From Streptomyces sp. HUAS ZL42 (lineage in GTDB: Bacteria; Actinomycetota; Actinomycetes; Streptomycetales; Streptomycetaceae), in assembly GCF_040782645.1 (NCBI RefSeq), contig NZ_CP160403.1:8901001-8965000 (forward strand): a stretch of DNA of 64,000 nt, written 5' to 3'. Of the stretch, positions 17,688 to 28,750 are shown piece by piece. The notes below the pieces were generated by a model. That model was not told the origin of the DNA. It ran no database searches and saw nothing but the letters and a program-made list of their open reading frames with translations. Made by a program: the position numbers and the translations under genes. How positions within the stretch are numbered: position 1 is the stretch's first letter; each line of letters opens with the position of its first letter.

Positions 17688-18614
17688 ATGCCGAAGGCGT
17701 ACGTCTTCACGCGGTACGGCGGCCCGGAGACCGAGGCGCTCGCCGACGTCGAACGGCCGCGTCCCGGCCGCGGTCAGCTGCTCGTCGCGGTGCGCGCGGC
17801 GGGCGTGAACCCCGTCGACTGGAAGCAGCGCACGGGCTACCACCGCCCCGGTGAGACCGGCGAGCGCGCCCTTCCCGCAGTCCTCGGCAACGAGGTCGCC
17901 GGAGTCGTCGAGGACGTCGGCGACGGGGTCGAGGGTTTCGCCGTCGGGGACGAGGTCTTCGGCAACACGGCGGCAGGCGGCTACACCGAACTCGCTCTGC
18001 TGCCCGCCGGGGTGACCGCGCACAAGCCCGCCGCGCTGTCCTTCAGCGACGCCGCGACCCTGCCCGTCGCGGCGGCGACCGCGTACGACGGCATCCGCCG
18101 GCTCGACCTGCCCACCGGGGCGACCCTGCTGGTCACCGGTGCGGGCGGCGGCGTCGGCGTGGCGGTCGTGCAGATCGCCCGGGCCCTCGGACTGCGGGTC
18201 GTCGGCGTCGCGAGCGAGGGCAAGAAGGACTTCGTGGAGTCGTTGGGCGCGGCGCACGTCCCGTCCGGTGCGGGCTGGGCCGAGCGGGTGCGGCCGGCGG
18301 CGCCGGACGGCATCGACGGCGTGTACGACCTCGTCGGCGGTGACGTGCTCACCGAGGCCGCGGACCTGCTCACCGACCGGACGAAACTGATCACCGCCGC
18401 GGCTCCGCCCCAGGAGGCGGAGAAGCTGGGCGGCGCACGCGTCGCCCGGGCGCGCACCGCTGCCGTTCTGGAGGCGGTGGCGGACCTCGTACTGAAGGGT
18501 CGGTTGGACCCGCAGGTCACACGGACCTTCCCGCTCGACCGGGCGGGCGAGGCGCCGCGCACCGTGGAGGACGGCCACCCCCGCGGCAAGGTCGTGATCG
18601 AGGTCGCCCGATGA
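17688..18614 (+). CDS. NADPH:quinone oxidoreductase-type MDR enzyme
   Basis: 308 residues. Zinc-free medium-chain dehydrogenase: GroES-like N-terminus (YGGPE, VRAAGVNPVDWKQR), LGNEVAGVVEDVGDGV, and a Rossmann fold with TGAGGGVGVAVVQIA (about 145-160). It lacks the structural zinc cysteines, which supports a quinone reductase (QOR) role. The start at 17688 has GGAGGAGAGTGGGAG upstream. The stop overlaps the ATG of the GNAT gene (ATGA), so the two form an operon. Confidence 0.85.
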   Translation: MPKAYVFTRYGGPETEALADVERPRPGRGQLLVAVRAAGVNPVDWKQRTGYHRPGETGERALPAVLGNEVAGVVEDVGDGVEGFAVGDEVFGNTAAGGYTELALLPAGVTAHKPAALSFSDAATLPVAAATAYDGIRRLDLPTGATLLVTGAGGGVGVAVVQIARALGLRVVGVASEGKKDFVESLGAAHVPSGAGWAERVRPAAPDGIDGVYDLVGGDVLTEAADLLTDRTKLITAAAPPQEAEKLGGARVARARTAAVLEAVADLVLKGRLDPQVTRTFPLDRAGEAPRTVEDGHPRGKVVIEVAR

Positions 18615-19363
18615 GCGGCCCGCACGTCCTGGACAACCCGGCCCTCGCCTCCCTCACCGGCCCGCACGCCCACTTCGCCGAGCGGCGCGGCCGGATACTG
18701 CGCTACCCCGTCGACATGTCCCCCTGGCAGGCACTCCCCGACGAGCCGGACGCCGACGACTGGGCGGACCTCGCGGCCCTCGCCGGCCCCGGGGCCGAGG
18801 TGCCGCTGCCCGGCTTCCGCGGACAGGTGCCGGACGACTGGGAGATCACCTTCAGCATCGAGGGCGTGCAGTTCGTGGACGACGGACTGGCCGCCGAGCC
18901 CGACCCGGAGGCGGTCCCCCTGGGCCCCGCCGACATCCCCGAGATGCTCGACCTGGTCGCCCGCACCCAGCCGGGACCGTTCCTCCCGCGCACCATCGAA
19001 CTGGGCACCTACCTGGGCATACGCCAAGGCGGCTCCCTCGTCGCCATGGCCGGGGAGCGGCTCCACCCGCCGGGCTGGACCGAGATCAGCGCGGTCTGCA
19101 CCGACCCCGCCTTCCGCGGGGCGGGCCTGGCGACCCGCCTGATCCTCGCCGTCGCCCACGGCATCCGCGAACGTGGCGAGACGCCCTTCCTCCACACCGG
19201 AGCGGGCAACACGAACGCCATTCGCCTCTACGAGTCCCTGGGCTTCGGCCTGCGCCTCAGAACGGCGTTCCTGGCGGCACGGGCACCGGAGCGGCTGGGG
19301 GAGGCGCGGACGGTGGCGGTGCGACAGGCGGACGCGCCGCTCGGCCGCCGGGAGTTGGGGTAG
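18611..19363 (+). CDS. GNAT-family N-acetyltransferase
   Basis: 250 residues. The acetyl-CoA-binding signature is in the C-terminal half: ISAVCTDPAFRGAGLATRLILAV (motif A, R-G-x-G-x-A), followed by HTGAGNTNAIRLYESLGF (motif B). The first 100 residues are an unassigned N-terminal extension. The FR47-like pattern suggests a small-molecule or protein acetylation role; the substrate is unknown. The ATG overlaps the quinone oxidoreductase stop. Confidence 0.82.
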   Translation: MSGPHVLDNPALASLTGPHAHFAERRGRILRYPVDMSPWQALPDEPDADDWADLAALAGPGAEVPLPGFRGQVPDDWEITFSIEGVQFVDDGLAAEPDPEAVPLGPADIPEMLDLVARTQPGPFLPRTIELGTYLGIRQGGSLVAMAGERLHPPGWTEISAVCTDPAFRGAGLATRLILAVAHGIRERGETPFLHTGAGNTNAIRLYESLGFGLRLRTAFLAARAPERLGEARTVAVRQADAPLGRRELG

Positions 19364-19405
19364 TGTGAGCCGTCCGGCCGGGGCCTTCCCGGCCCTGAAG
19401 GAGCT

Positions 19406-19456
19406 GAGGAGGTGAGACCCATTACCGCTGTGTCAGGTCGGGTGCTCTCCTCTCAC
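19406..19456 (+). promoter_or_regulatory. Leader element, copy B (ATT in the start position)
   Basis: GAGGAGGTGAGACCCAT recurs here exactly as at 3043. The codon 8 bases after the ribosome site is ATT (19421) rather than ATG, and the frame from there is open into the methyltransferase, reading TAVSGRVLSSHDS. CTCCTC at 19447-19452 can pair with GAGGAG at 19406-19411, and GTGAGA (19412) with TCTCAC (19451), so the ribosome site can be masked. Both elements suggest translational control. Confidence 0.5.
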
Positions 19457-19525
19457 GACAGCACGGATCGCCGGTGGCAGGCGACCAAGGGAGCGCCCTT
19501 CGACTTCCGGAAGGCTCTCGGCTTC

Positions 19526-20332
19526 ATGCCCCCACTCTCTCCGTCAGCTCCGTCGCCGCGGTCCACGTCCCGTGACCGCGTCGTCACCGCACTGCGCGCC
19601 GCCGGCTGTGTCTTCGCCGAGGACGAGGCGGAGCTGATCCTCGCCACGGCCCGCACGCCCGACGAACTCGCCGTCATGGTCGAGCGGCGCGCAGCGGGCC
19701 TGCCCCTCGAACACGTCCTCGGCTGGGCCGAGTTCCGTGGTCTGCGCATCGCCGTCGAAACGGGCGTCTTCGTGCCGCGCCGCCGCACGGAGTTCCTCGT
19801 CGCGCAGGCCCTCGTCCGGGCCCCGCACGCATCCGTCGTCCTGGACCTGTGCTGCGGCTCGGGCGCGGTCGGCGCGGCCCTGGCCGACTGCCTCGGCCGG
19901 GTCGAACTGCACGCCGCGGACATCGACCCGGCCGCGGTGCGCTGCGCCCGCCGCAACCTCGCCGCCCACGGCGGCCGTGTGCACGCGGGCGACCTGTTCC
20001 AGGCGCTCCCGGGCGACCTGCGCGGGCGCGTGGACATCCTCGCGGCCAATGTGCCGTACGTGCCCACGGCCGAGGTCGCCTACCTGCCGGGCGAGGCCCG
20101 TGACCACGAGCCCCTGACCGCCCTCGACGGGGGAGCCGACGGCCTGGACGTCCTGCGCCGCGTCGCCGCTGAGGCGCCCCGCTGGCTCGCCCCCGGCGGC
20201 TGTCTGCTGGTCGAGACGAGCGAGCGTCAGGCGCCCGCGGCCGTCGAGGCCTTCGCCCGCGCCGGCCTGACCACGAGCCTGGCCACGTCGGAGGAGCTGT
20301 ACGCCAACGTCCTGATCGGCAGCCTGACGTGA
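19526..20332 (+). CDS. PrmC-related protein-(glutamine-N5) methyltransferase-like enzyme
   Basis: 268 residues from ATG 19526 (GGAAGG 12 bases upstream); the frame is open back to a GTG at 19412. Features of HemK/PrmC relatives: LDLCCGSGAVGAAL (SAM motif I), ADIDPAAVRCARRNL, and NVPYVPTAEVAYLP, where PrmC has NPPY. This change and the shorter N-terminus fit the PrmC-related subfamily of unknown substrate (TIGR03704) rather than the release-factor methylase. It is preceded by leader copy B, an arrangement known from inducible antibiotic-resistance methylases, although no such role is shown here. Confidence 0.8.
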   Translation: MPPLSPSAPSPRSTSRDRVVTALRAAGCVFAEDEAELILATARTPDELAVMVERRAAGLPLEHVLGWAEFRGLRIAVETGVFVPRRRTEFLVAQALVRAPHASVVLDLCCGSGAVGAALADCLGRVELHAADIDPAAVRCARRNLAAHGGRVHAGDLFQALPGDLRGRVDILAANVPYVPTAEVAYLPGEARDHEPLTALDGGADGLDVLRRVAAEAPRWLAPGGCLLVETSERQAPAAVEAFARAGLTTSLATSEELYANVLIGSLT

Positions 20333-20339
20333 TGTGACG

Positions 20340-21071
20340 TCAGGTGGTCGCCCCGCTGCCCGAGGGGCTGGGGGAGGGAGCGGTCTCCCCCCAGCCCCGG
20401 CCGTGGCCGTGGCCGGGGAGCCTGCCGTGCCGGTCGCCCTTACCGTCGTCCTTGCCCGGACCCTTGTCCTCGAAGGTGCCCGCGAGGACGCGGGTCGCGG
20501 TCCTGGTGTCGCCGTCACGCGAGCCGACGAGGAAGGCGGTCTCGCCCTTCTTCAGGGCGTCGGCGCCGGAGTCCGAGGCCCCGTCGCGGTTCACGGGGGT
20601 GTCCGAAGCGACCTTCCAGGTCCACTCGGCCCCGTCGTCGCTCTTGACCGTGACCTCGTCGCCGTCCACCTTCTCGACGGTGCCGCGCTGCCAGATCCGT
20701 ACGACCCACTTGCCGGTGTCCCGGTCCTTGACGGTCGCCTCGCCGTGTACGCCCTCACCGCCGAGCCCGAACCACCTGCCGGGGCCGTGCCGCTCTCCGG
20801 GCCCGTCCGGCGACGCGGAAGCGGAGGAGGCGGCGGCCGCGGCCGCGCCGCTCTCGCCGGAGTTCCCCGAGGTCGCGGCATAGGCGACGGTGCCGCCCAG
20901 GCCCAGGGCGACGACCGTGGCCGCCGCGATCACCGCCCGTCCGCGGGCGGACCGCCGCTGCCACACCCCGCGCAGCGGCGTGCCCTCCCGCTCCGGTCCG
21001 CCGGGACCCGACAGCACCTCCATCTCCGACGGTGCGTCGCCACCGGTGTGTTCCTGGTCCGGCTCCTGCAT
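20340..21071 (-). CDS. Single-pass membrane protein with acidic extracellular domain
   Basis: 243 residues. A polar N-terminus (1-45) precedes one membrane helix (AVIAAATVVALGLGGTVAYA, about 46-65) and an Ala/Ser-rich linker. The outer domain (about 95-200) has RIWQRGTVEKVDGDEVTVKSDDG and WTWKV, an OB-like repeat pattern resembling DUF5666-type proteins, with a Gly/His/Lys-rich tail. The function is not known. GAGGAG lies upstream of the ATG. It reads in the same direction as the upstream phosphatase but after a terminator-like hairpin. Confidence 0.6.
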   Translation of the reverse strand: MQEPDQEHTGGDAPSEMEVLSGPGGPEREGTPLRGVWQRRSARGRAVIAAATVVALGLGGTVAYAATSGNSGESGAAAAAASSASASPDGPGERHGPGRWFGLGGEGVHGEATVKDRDTGKWVVRIWQRGTVEKVDGDEVTVKSDDGAEWTWKVASDTPVNRDGASDSGADALKKGETAFLVGSRDGDTRTATRVLAGTFEDKGPGKDDGKGDRHGRLPGHGHGRGWGETAPSPSPSGSGATT

Positions 21072-21158
21072 CGCGGCTCACTCTCCTCGACCACCGTGCC
21101 CGGCCGGCACTCCTACTGGTGATTGTGTGAGGGAGTCGATAAAAGGCCGGTAATGGAT

Positions 21159-21188
21159 ACCTGTGAACTGAGAGCGCCCTTCACAGGT
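21159..21188 (-). terminator. Hairpin terminator after the PAS/GAF/SpoIIE phosphatase
   Basis: ACCTGTGAA (21159-21167) pairs perfectly with TTCACAGGT (21180-21188) over a 12-base loop, immediately beyond the phosphatase stop at 21193 on the minus strand. Confidence 0.55.
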
Positions 21189-21192
21189 TCGG

Positions 21193-23271
21193 CTACCGCT
21201 CCGCCCGTGCGCGGGCGATGAGCAGGGCCACGTCGTCGTGGTTGTCGGGGTGGTGGAGGGTGCGCAGGAGGACGTCGCAGACCTCCTCGAGGGGGAGTGC
21301 CGGGTCGCCCAGGAGCTCCAGCAGCCGGTCCAGGCGCTCGTCGAGGGAGTGCCGGCGCGTCTCGACGAGCCCGTCGGTGTAGAACACGAGCTGGTCGCCG
21401 GGCGCGAAGTCGACGGTCGTGGTGGAGAACGCCACGCCGCCCACGCCCAGCGGTACTCCGGTCGGCAGATCGAGCAGCTCCGGGGGCCGTCCGGCGCGGA
21501 CCCGGGCCGGCGGCAGATGCCCGGCGTTGGCGATCCGGCACTGCCGCGCACGGGGATCGTGGACGGCGTAGACGCAGGTGGCGATGGAGCTGTCGAGTCC
21601 CTCCGTGATCTTGTCGAGATGCTCCAGGAGTACGGCGGGATCGAGGTCCAGCGCGGCCAGTGTGGCCGTCGCCGTGCGCAACCGGCCCATCGTGGCGGCG
21701 GCGTTGATGCCGCTGCCCATCACGTCGCCCACGACGAGCGCGGTCTTGCCGCCCCCCAGCGGGATCACGTCGAACCAGTCGCCGCCGACCTCGGTGGTGG
21801 CACCCGCGGGCTGGTAGCGGGAGGCGACCTCGAGGCCGCCGGTGACGGGCGGGTGGCTCGGCAGGAGGCTGCGCTGGAGGGTGAGGGCGGTGTTGCGGGC
21901 GTTCTGGTACCAGCGCGCGTTGTCTATCTGCACGGCCGCGCGGGCGGCCAGCTCCCGGGCCAGCAGCAGGTCGTCCCGGCCGAACGGCTGGGGGTTGCGG
22001 GTGCGTTTGAGGTCGAGGGCACCGAGCACCTCGCCGCGTGCGATGAGCGGAACGGCCAGATACGAGTGCACGCCCGCGTGCTGCAGGAGTTCGGCCGCCT
22101 CCGCGGAGCGGGCGATGCGCGGCAGGTCCTCGTCCGCCACGTGCGCCACCATGACGGGCCGGCCGGTGCGGACGCACTCCGTGACCAGCCGGTCGGAGGC
22201 GTAATGGGCCGACTGCCCGACCGGGTCGGCGGCCCGCAGGGCGTCGGGGGCGTCGGCCGCCTCCACGGCCAGGGCGCGCAGCACCGCCGGTTCGGCCGGA
22301 CCGAGACTGTTGGGCCGGCCCTCCACCACCCCCTCGAGCAGGTCCACGGCGGCGACGTCGGCGAGCTCCGGTACGGCGACGCCGGCCAGTTCGTGAGCGG
22401 TGCGGTCCAGCTCCAGCGTGGTGCCGATCCGGGCTGAGGCGTCGGCGATGAGGGCGAGCCGCCGCCGGGCCGCCTCGGCCTCGGTGGCGGCCAGATGCTG
22501 CTCCGTGATGTCCACGGCCATGCCGGCCAGACCGAGGACCGTCCCGGTCGTGTCCTCCAGCCGGTAGAGCGAGATGGACCAGGCGTGCTCCCGTTCCGGA
22601 TCGGCCGGGGTCCGGCCCACGAGGCGCTGGTTGACGACCGGTGTGCCGCTGCGCAGCACCTCGCGCATGGCCGCCTCGATGGCGTCGGCGTCGATGTCCG
22701 GCAGCAGGTCCCGGACCGTCCGGCCGACGTGTTCCTCGGCGGGGATGCCGTTGAGCTGCTCCAGCGCCGCGTTGACCGAGACGTACCGCAGATCGGTGTC
22801 CAGGACGGCCAGCCCGATCGGCGCCTGCGCGATCATCCGCGTCGACAGCGCCACGTCCCGCTCCACCCGGCGCACCGTCGACTGGTCCGCGCACAGCCCC
22901 AGCGCGTAGACCTCCCCCTGATCGTCCAGGAGGCGCATGTTGCGGAACTCCACCAGCCGTGTGCTGCCGTCCTTGCGCCGGATCGGGAACGCCCCGGCCC
23001 AGCCCTGACCGGTGTCCATCACGTCGGAGAACAGCTTGACGACCAGGTCGAGGTGCTGCTCGTGCACCATGATCCGGGCGGCGTACTCCCCGAGCGCCTC
23101 CTGTGCCGAGTAGCCGAACAGTTCCTCGGCCTGGGGGCTCCAGAGCACGATGTGCCCCTGGGCGTCCAGGACCACGGAGGCCACGCCCAGCACGTCGAGC
23201 AGCCCGGTGGGCCGCACGGCCCCGCGCAGGGGCTCACCGCCCTCGGCCACCGTCGATCTGGCTGCACTCAT
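21193..23271 (-). CDS. PAS-PAS-GAF-SpoIIE type PP2C phosphatase
   Basis: 692 residues. First PAS (about 20-130; GVASVVLDAQGHIVLWSPQAEEL), second PAS (about 150-270; APIGLAVLDTDLRYVSVNAALE), GAF (about 290-450, ending AAVQIDNARWY), then a SpoIIE PP2C phosphatase (about 480-690; GGDWFDVIPLGGGKTALVVGDVMGSG). Such proteins dephosphorylate anti-sigma antagonists in response to light, redox or ligand signals. Unlike the enzyme at 4489-7281 it has no C-terminal ATPase domain. The start at 23271 has GAGGCGG upstream. Confidence 0.87.
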   Translation of the reverse strand: MSAARSTVAEGGEPLRGAVRPTGLLDVLGVASVVLDAQGHIVLWSPQAEELFGYSAQEALGEYAARIMVHEQHLDLVVKLFSDVMDTGQGWAGAFPIRRKDGSTRLVEFRNMRLLDDQGEVYALGLCADQSTVRRVERDVALSTRMIAQAPIGLAVLDTDLRYVSVNAALEQLNGIPAEEHVGRTVRDLLPDIDADAIEAAMREVLRSGTPVVNQRLVGRTPADPEREHAWSISLYRLEDTTGTVLGLAGMAVDITEQHLAATEAEAARRRLALIADASARIGTTLELDRTAHELAGVAVPELADVAAVDLLEGVVEGRPNSLGPAEPAVLRALAVEAADAPDALRAADPVGQSAHYASDRLVTECVRTGRPVMVAHVADEDLPRIARSAEAAELLQHAGVHSYLAVPLIARGEVLGALDLKRTRNPQPFGRDDLLLARELAARAAVQIDNARWYQNARNTALTLQRSLLPSHPPVTGGLEVASRYQPAGATTEVGGDWFDVIPLGGGKTALVVGDVMGSGINAAATMGRLRTATATLAALDLDPAVLLEHLDKITEGLDSSIATCVYAVHDPRARQCRIANAGHLPPARVRAGRPPELLDLPTGVPLGVGGVAFSTTTVDFAPGDQLVFYTDGLVETRRHSLDERLDRLLELLGDPALPLEEVCDVLLRTLHHPDNHDDVALLIARARAER

Positions 23272-23510
23272 GACACGCACCGCCTCTGCCGTCCACGCGG
23301 CACGCCTTTCCCCCGTGCCGACTCCCCTTGTTCTACCGCGCTCAACCCTTTCTCCGGCGCGTCCCGCGGCCTCCTCCACCATCCCTCGACACGGGGCAGG
23401 ACGCCCGGTCGACTTCCGGCGTTCCGTTTCTTGGTCTGTACATGACCACCGGGTCCCGCCAGACTGTCCCCGCCCAGCGCGTCCCACCCCCCGACCGAGG
23501 AGTCGTTCCC
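23272..23510. promoter_or_regulatory. Divergent promoter region between phosphatase and secreted protein
   Basis: No gene. The region should hold promoters for both directions; I cannot recognise a specific operator. Confidence 0.25.
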
Positions 23511-24389
23511 ATGCCCCCGCGCACCGCCCGGAGACGTTGGCACGCGGTCCTGACCGGGCTCGTCACCCTGTCCGCCTCAGCAGTCCTGTCCGCCGCCCCG
23601 CCCGCCGCCGCGGCCGACACCTGGACGGAGATCGGCTCCGACCGCGCAGATCCGCTGACGGAGAGCCAGGGACTGACCTCGGTCGAGGTCCCCGCCGGAA
23701 GTCCCAACCGCTACACCGGAATCGGCACCATACCCCTCGGCGTGAGCAGTCGTGGCTGGAACCACGTGGGCGATCCCGACGCCTCCTACGACGGCTACTA
23801 CATCGAGCCGTACCAGCGGGACTCGGGCGGCAGCAAGATGTTCCGGGTGCAGGCGCCCGGCGGCGCCTGGTCCGAGTACGTCCACACCCTCGGCAGCGGG
23901 GAGGCCCTGAACAACTCCTGGGTCGCGATCTCCCCCGACGGCCAGTGGATGCTGGCCGGCGAGTACGGCACCATGAGCCGACTGCTGGTCTTCCCGACCC
24001 CCGGCGTGAACGCGAGCACCTCGCCGTCGGCGAACCTCCCGCAGGTGTCCACCGTCAACCTCGACCACGCCGTACGGGATGTGCAGGGCTGCGACTTCCT
24101 CAGTGCGACCCGGTTGCTGTGCTCCTCGGACGACCCGGCGGGCACGCTGTTCGGCATCACCAAGCCGCTGCTGCAGATCGACCTGGCCGCCGCGCCGAGC
24201 GGCACGTCGAACGTGTCGGGCCATGTCACCGCCCTGCGCCAGTTGCCGCTGCGCAGCTCCTGCTCGGGCACCTTCGAGGCGGAGGGCATCGACTACGACC
24301 GCCGGACGGGCACTCTGCGCGTGATCGTCGTGTCTCCGGGCTTCTGTGTGCTGACGGACAGCAAGACCTACCGCTTCACCCGGAGCTGA
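23511..24389 (+). CDS. Secreted protein of unknown function
   Basis: 292 residues. The N-terminus (MPPRTARRRWHAVLTGLVTLS, then Ala-rich to about 40) is a signal peptide with an Arg-rich n-region, and cleavage near AAA-DTW is likely. The mature part contains no family motif I recognise. Segments such as NSWVAISPDGQWMLAGEYG and LLVFPTPG look like blades of a beta-propeller. GAGGAG precedes the ATG. A good terminator hairpin follows at 24403. Confidence 0.6.
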   Translation: MPPRTARRRWHAVLTGLVTLSASAVLSAAPPAAAADTWTEIGSDRADPLTESQGLTSVEVPAGSPNRYTGIGTIPLGVSSRGWNHVGDPDASYDGYYIEPYQRDSGGSKMFRVQAPGGAWSEYVHTLGSGEALNNSWVAISPDGQWMLAGEYGTMSRLLVFPTPGVNASTSPSANLPQVSTVNLDHAVRDVQGCDFLSATRLLCSSDDPAGTLFGITKPLLQIDLAAAPSGTSNVSGHVTALRQLPLRSSCSGTFEAEGIDYDRRTGTLRVIVVSPGFCVLTDSKTYRFTRS

Positions 24390-24402
24390 GCGGGTGGCCG
24401 CG

Positions 24403-24426
24403 CCGGTGGCCCATCCGGGCCGCCGG
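24403..24426 (+). terminator. Intrinsic terminator after the secreted protein gene
   Basis: CCGGTGGCCC (24403-24412) pairs with GGGCCGCCGG (24417-24426) around ATCC, a 10-bp stem with one G-T pair, followed by TGCTTTTCTT. This is a classic Rho-independent structure. Confidence 0.7.
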
Positions 24427-24502
24427 TGCTTTTCTTGGGGATGGGGTGCGGTGTCGCGGGAACCCGGGGTACCGCAGCGCGGTCACGAGAGGAGCGATCA
24501 CG

Positions 24503-24871
24503 ATGGCCAGAGAACGACCGCACCCGGAATCCGTCTCCGTGGAGATCAGCGATTGCAGCAAGGAAGACGCCCGGATCGTGTTCGACACCCTGTGCGCGTG
24601 CTTCTCGTCCGACCGGTGTGCCGAAGACGTGCCCGAGCAGCTGCACGAGACGCGTCCGATGGTGTGGCTCGGCACGTTCGAAGTCACCGACGAGCACGAG
24701 GGAGCCCGCCCGGCCCACCTCGCGGCCTCTGCCACGGCCGACGTCCACGGCGGTTACTGGGCGATCGACCGGTTCCGCAAGACCCTCGACTCCGTGTTCA
24801 CCGTGCGCGACCTCAGCACGGTCTCGGGCGACCAGGAGAGGGAGCTGCACGTCCGGCTCGAGAGCAAGTGA
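24503..24871 (+). CDS. Conserved actinomycete hypothetical protein
   Basis: 122 residues from an ATG with GAGGAGC upstream. I do not recognise a family. The first half is acidic with a CACFSSDRC segment holding three Cys; the second half contains HLAASATADVHGGYWAIDRFRKTLDSVF. There is no signal peptide or membrane helix. It ends 3 bases from the convergent M20 peptidase stop. Confidence 0.55.
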   Translation: MARERPHPESVSVEISDCSKEDARIVFDTLCACFSSDRCAEDVPEQLHETRPMVWLGTFEVTDEHEGARPAHLAASATADVHGGYWAIDRFRKTLDSVFTVRDLSTVSGDQERELHVRLESK

Positions 24872-24874
24872 GCG

Positions 24875-26029
24875 CTACCCCGCGTCGAGCAGGCTGATCA
24901 CGGCCCGACGGTAGACCGCGTGGACCTCCGGAAGGCGGGCGAGGTCCACGCTCTCGTCGACGCCGTGCAGACCCTCGTACGGCAGCCCGAAGCCGGCCGT
25001 CGCCGGGATGCCCTGGGCCGCGAGCAGGTTGCCGATGTTCGAGGGCCCGGCGGTCTTCGCCCGAACCTTCACGCCCTCCCGTGCGGCGGCGCCCAGGAGC
25101 GCGGCGGCGGGCTGCTCGTCCTCGCTCAGCCGGTACGGCGGCCAGGAGGCCACCGGCGTGACACCGGTCGCCCGCGGGCCCGGCAGTGAGCCGTCCAGTT
25201 CGGCGACGGCGCCGCGCACCAGGGCATCGGCGGCGCGGGCGTCGAAACCCGGTGTGGTGCGGACGTCCACGCCGAGCTCACACAGGTCCGGTACCACCGA
25301 GAAGCCCTGGCCGCCGTGGCAGGCGGTCACCGTGAGCTTCGGCGGCAGCGGGAAGCGCTCGTCGGCGCCGGGCAGCCCGGCCGAGTCCAGGAGGCGTACG
25401 AGGTGGGCCGCCCGCGAGACGGCCCCGACAGCGGGGCGGCTCGACCCGGAGTGCCCCGATGCTCCGTGCACGGTCAGGGTGGCCCGCCAGAGCCCGCGGC
25501 CGCCGACCACGACTTCGTCCAGCCCCGGGTAGCCGATCATCACCCCGGCCGGGCGTGCGGCGGCCGGGTCGGCGAGGTAGGCGCGGGCGCCCCCGAAACC
25601 CCCGGTGTGCTCGTCGACGTCCAGCAGCACCGCGAGCCCGCCGCGCAGGGCGTCCGCCCGGCCGTGGAGCTCGGCCGCGATGTGGCAGAACAGCGCTGCG
25701 GCGAGTTTGGAGTCGGCCGCGCCCCGGCCCCGCAGCCTGCCGTCGGCGACGTCGCCGCAGTCGGGCGGAAACGACCAGGCGGTCTCGTCGCCGTAGGGAG
25801 CGGTGTCCACGCAGGCGTCCAGCGCCCACCAGGGGCCGGGCCGCCCGCCCGCGATCTCCACCAGGAGCCCGACGACGGCTCCCTCGGCATCCTGCAGGCG
25901 GCGATGCGGCAGGCCCCGTGCGGCGAGCCAGTTCTCCAGAACGGCCAGCACGGGCCCGTAGTCGTCGATGCCGCCGCGGCTCGGGCGGCGGACCAGTTCC
26001 TGGGCGAGCTCGATGACTTCCGCGGTCAT
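24875..26029 (-). CDS. M20-family metallopeptidase/deacylase
   Basis: 384 residues. M20 fold with a GRGAADSKLAAALF block (a metal Asp), a dimerisation region (TLTVHGASGHSGSS) and a late GLPYEGLHGVDESV end with a metal His. Oddities: the first metal-ligand motif, normally GHxD, reads ACVD (His replaced by Cys), and the catalytic EE pair reads DEHTG. These may belong to a sub-branch that still binds zinc, or mark altered activity. The start at 26029 is chosen because the longer frame would begin inside the upstream palindrome. It is divergent from the FadH-like gene. Confidence 0.75.
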   Translation of the reverse strand: MTAEVIELAQELVRRPSRGGIDDYGPVLAVLENWLAARGLPHRRLQDAEGAVVGLLVEIAGGRPGPWWALDACVDTAPYGDETAWSFPPDCGDVADGRLRGRGAADSKLAAALFCHIAAELHGRADALRGGLAVLLDVDEHTGGFGGARAYLADPAAARPAGVMIGYPGLDEVVVGGRGLWRATLTVHGASGHSGSSRPAVGAVSRAAHLVRLLDSAGLPGADERFPLPPKLTVTACHGGQGFSVVPDLCELGVDVRTTPGFDARAADALVRGAVAELDGSLPGPRATGVTPVASWPPYRLSEDEQPAAALLGAAAREGVKVRAKTAGPSNIGNLLAAQGIPATAGFGLPYEGLHGVDESVDLARLPEVHAVYRRAVISLLDAG

Positions 26030-26072
26030 GGTGCCACTGTGCCCGACCGTGTCCCGTGTCACCCTCGCCTGG

Positions 26073-28163
<2,091 letters not shown>

Positions 28164-28185
28164 GGGCCGTCCCTAGGATGACTCC

Positions 28186-28737
28186 ATGTCACTCCCGCAC
28201 GCGATCCTCACCGCCCTGCTCGAGAAGCCGTCCTCGGGGCTGGATCTGACCCGCCGGTTCGACAAGTCGATCGGCTACTTCTGGTCGGCGACGCACCAGC
28301 AGATCTATCGCGAGCTGGGAAAACTGGAGGCTGAGGGGTACATCCGGGCCCTGCCCGCCGAGCAGCCGGCCCGAGGGCAGAAGAAGAACTACGAGGTCCT
28401 GCCCGCGGGCCGCAGCGAACTCGCCCGCTGGACCGCCGCGTCCCAGGACCCGAAGCCGCACCGCGACGCGCTGCTGCTGCGGCTGCGCGCCGCGGCCGTG
28501 GTCGGCACCGAGGGTATCGAGGCCGACCTGCGCCGCCATCTCGAGCTGCACCGGCGCCAGCTGGCCGAGTACGAGGCGATCGAGCAGCGCGACTTCCCGC
28601 CCGGCAAGGACGCCCCTCAGGCCCGGCTGCAGCACCTGGTGCTGCGGGCCGGCATCGAGCTGGAGACCTTCTGGACGCGGTGGCTCGACGAGGCACTGGA
28701 GGCCTTCGCCGAGCTGCAGGGTCGCGAAACGGCGTGA
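28186..28737 (+). CDS. PadR-family transcriptional regulator
   Basis: 183 residues. The winged helix reads SLPHAILTALLEKPSSGLDLTRRF, then FWSATHQQIYRELGKLEAEGYI (recognition helix), the hallmark of PadR proteins. A C-terminal helical region (about 90-180) matches the Vir-C-like dimerisation part. The ATG lies only 23 bases after the FadH stop and shares its operon. It is the best candidate to bind the perfect palindrome at 26073. Confidence 0.86.
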   Translation: MSLPHAILTALLEKPSSGLDLTRRFDKSIGYFWSATHQQIYRELGKLEAEGYIRALPAEQPARGQKKNYEVLPAGRSELARWTAASQDPKPHRDALLLRLRAAAVVGTEGIEADLRRHLELHRRQLAEYEAIEQRDFPPGKDAPQARLQHLVLRAGIELETFWTRWLDEALEAFAELQGRETA

Positions 28738-28750
28738 GCGGGAAAGTGGT

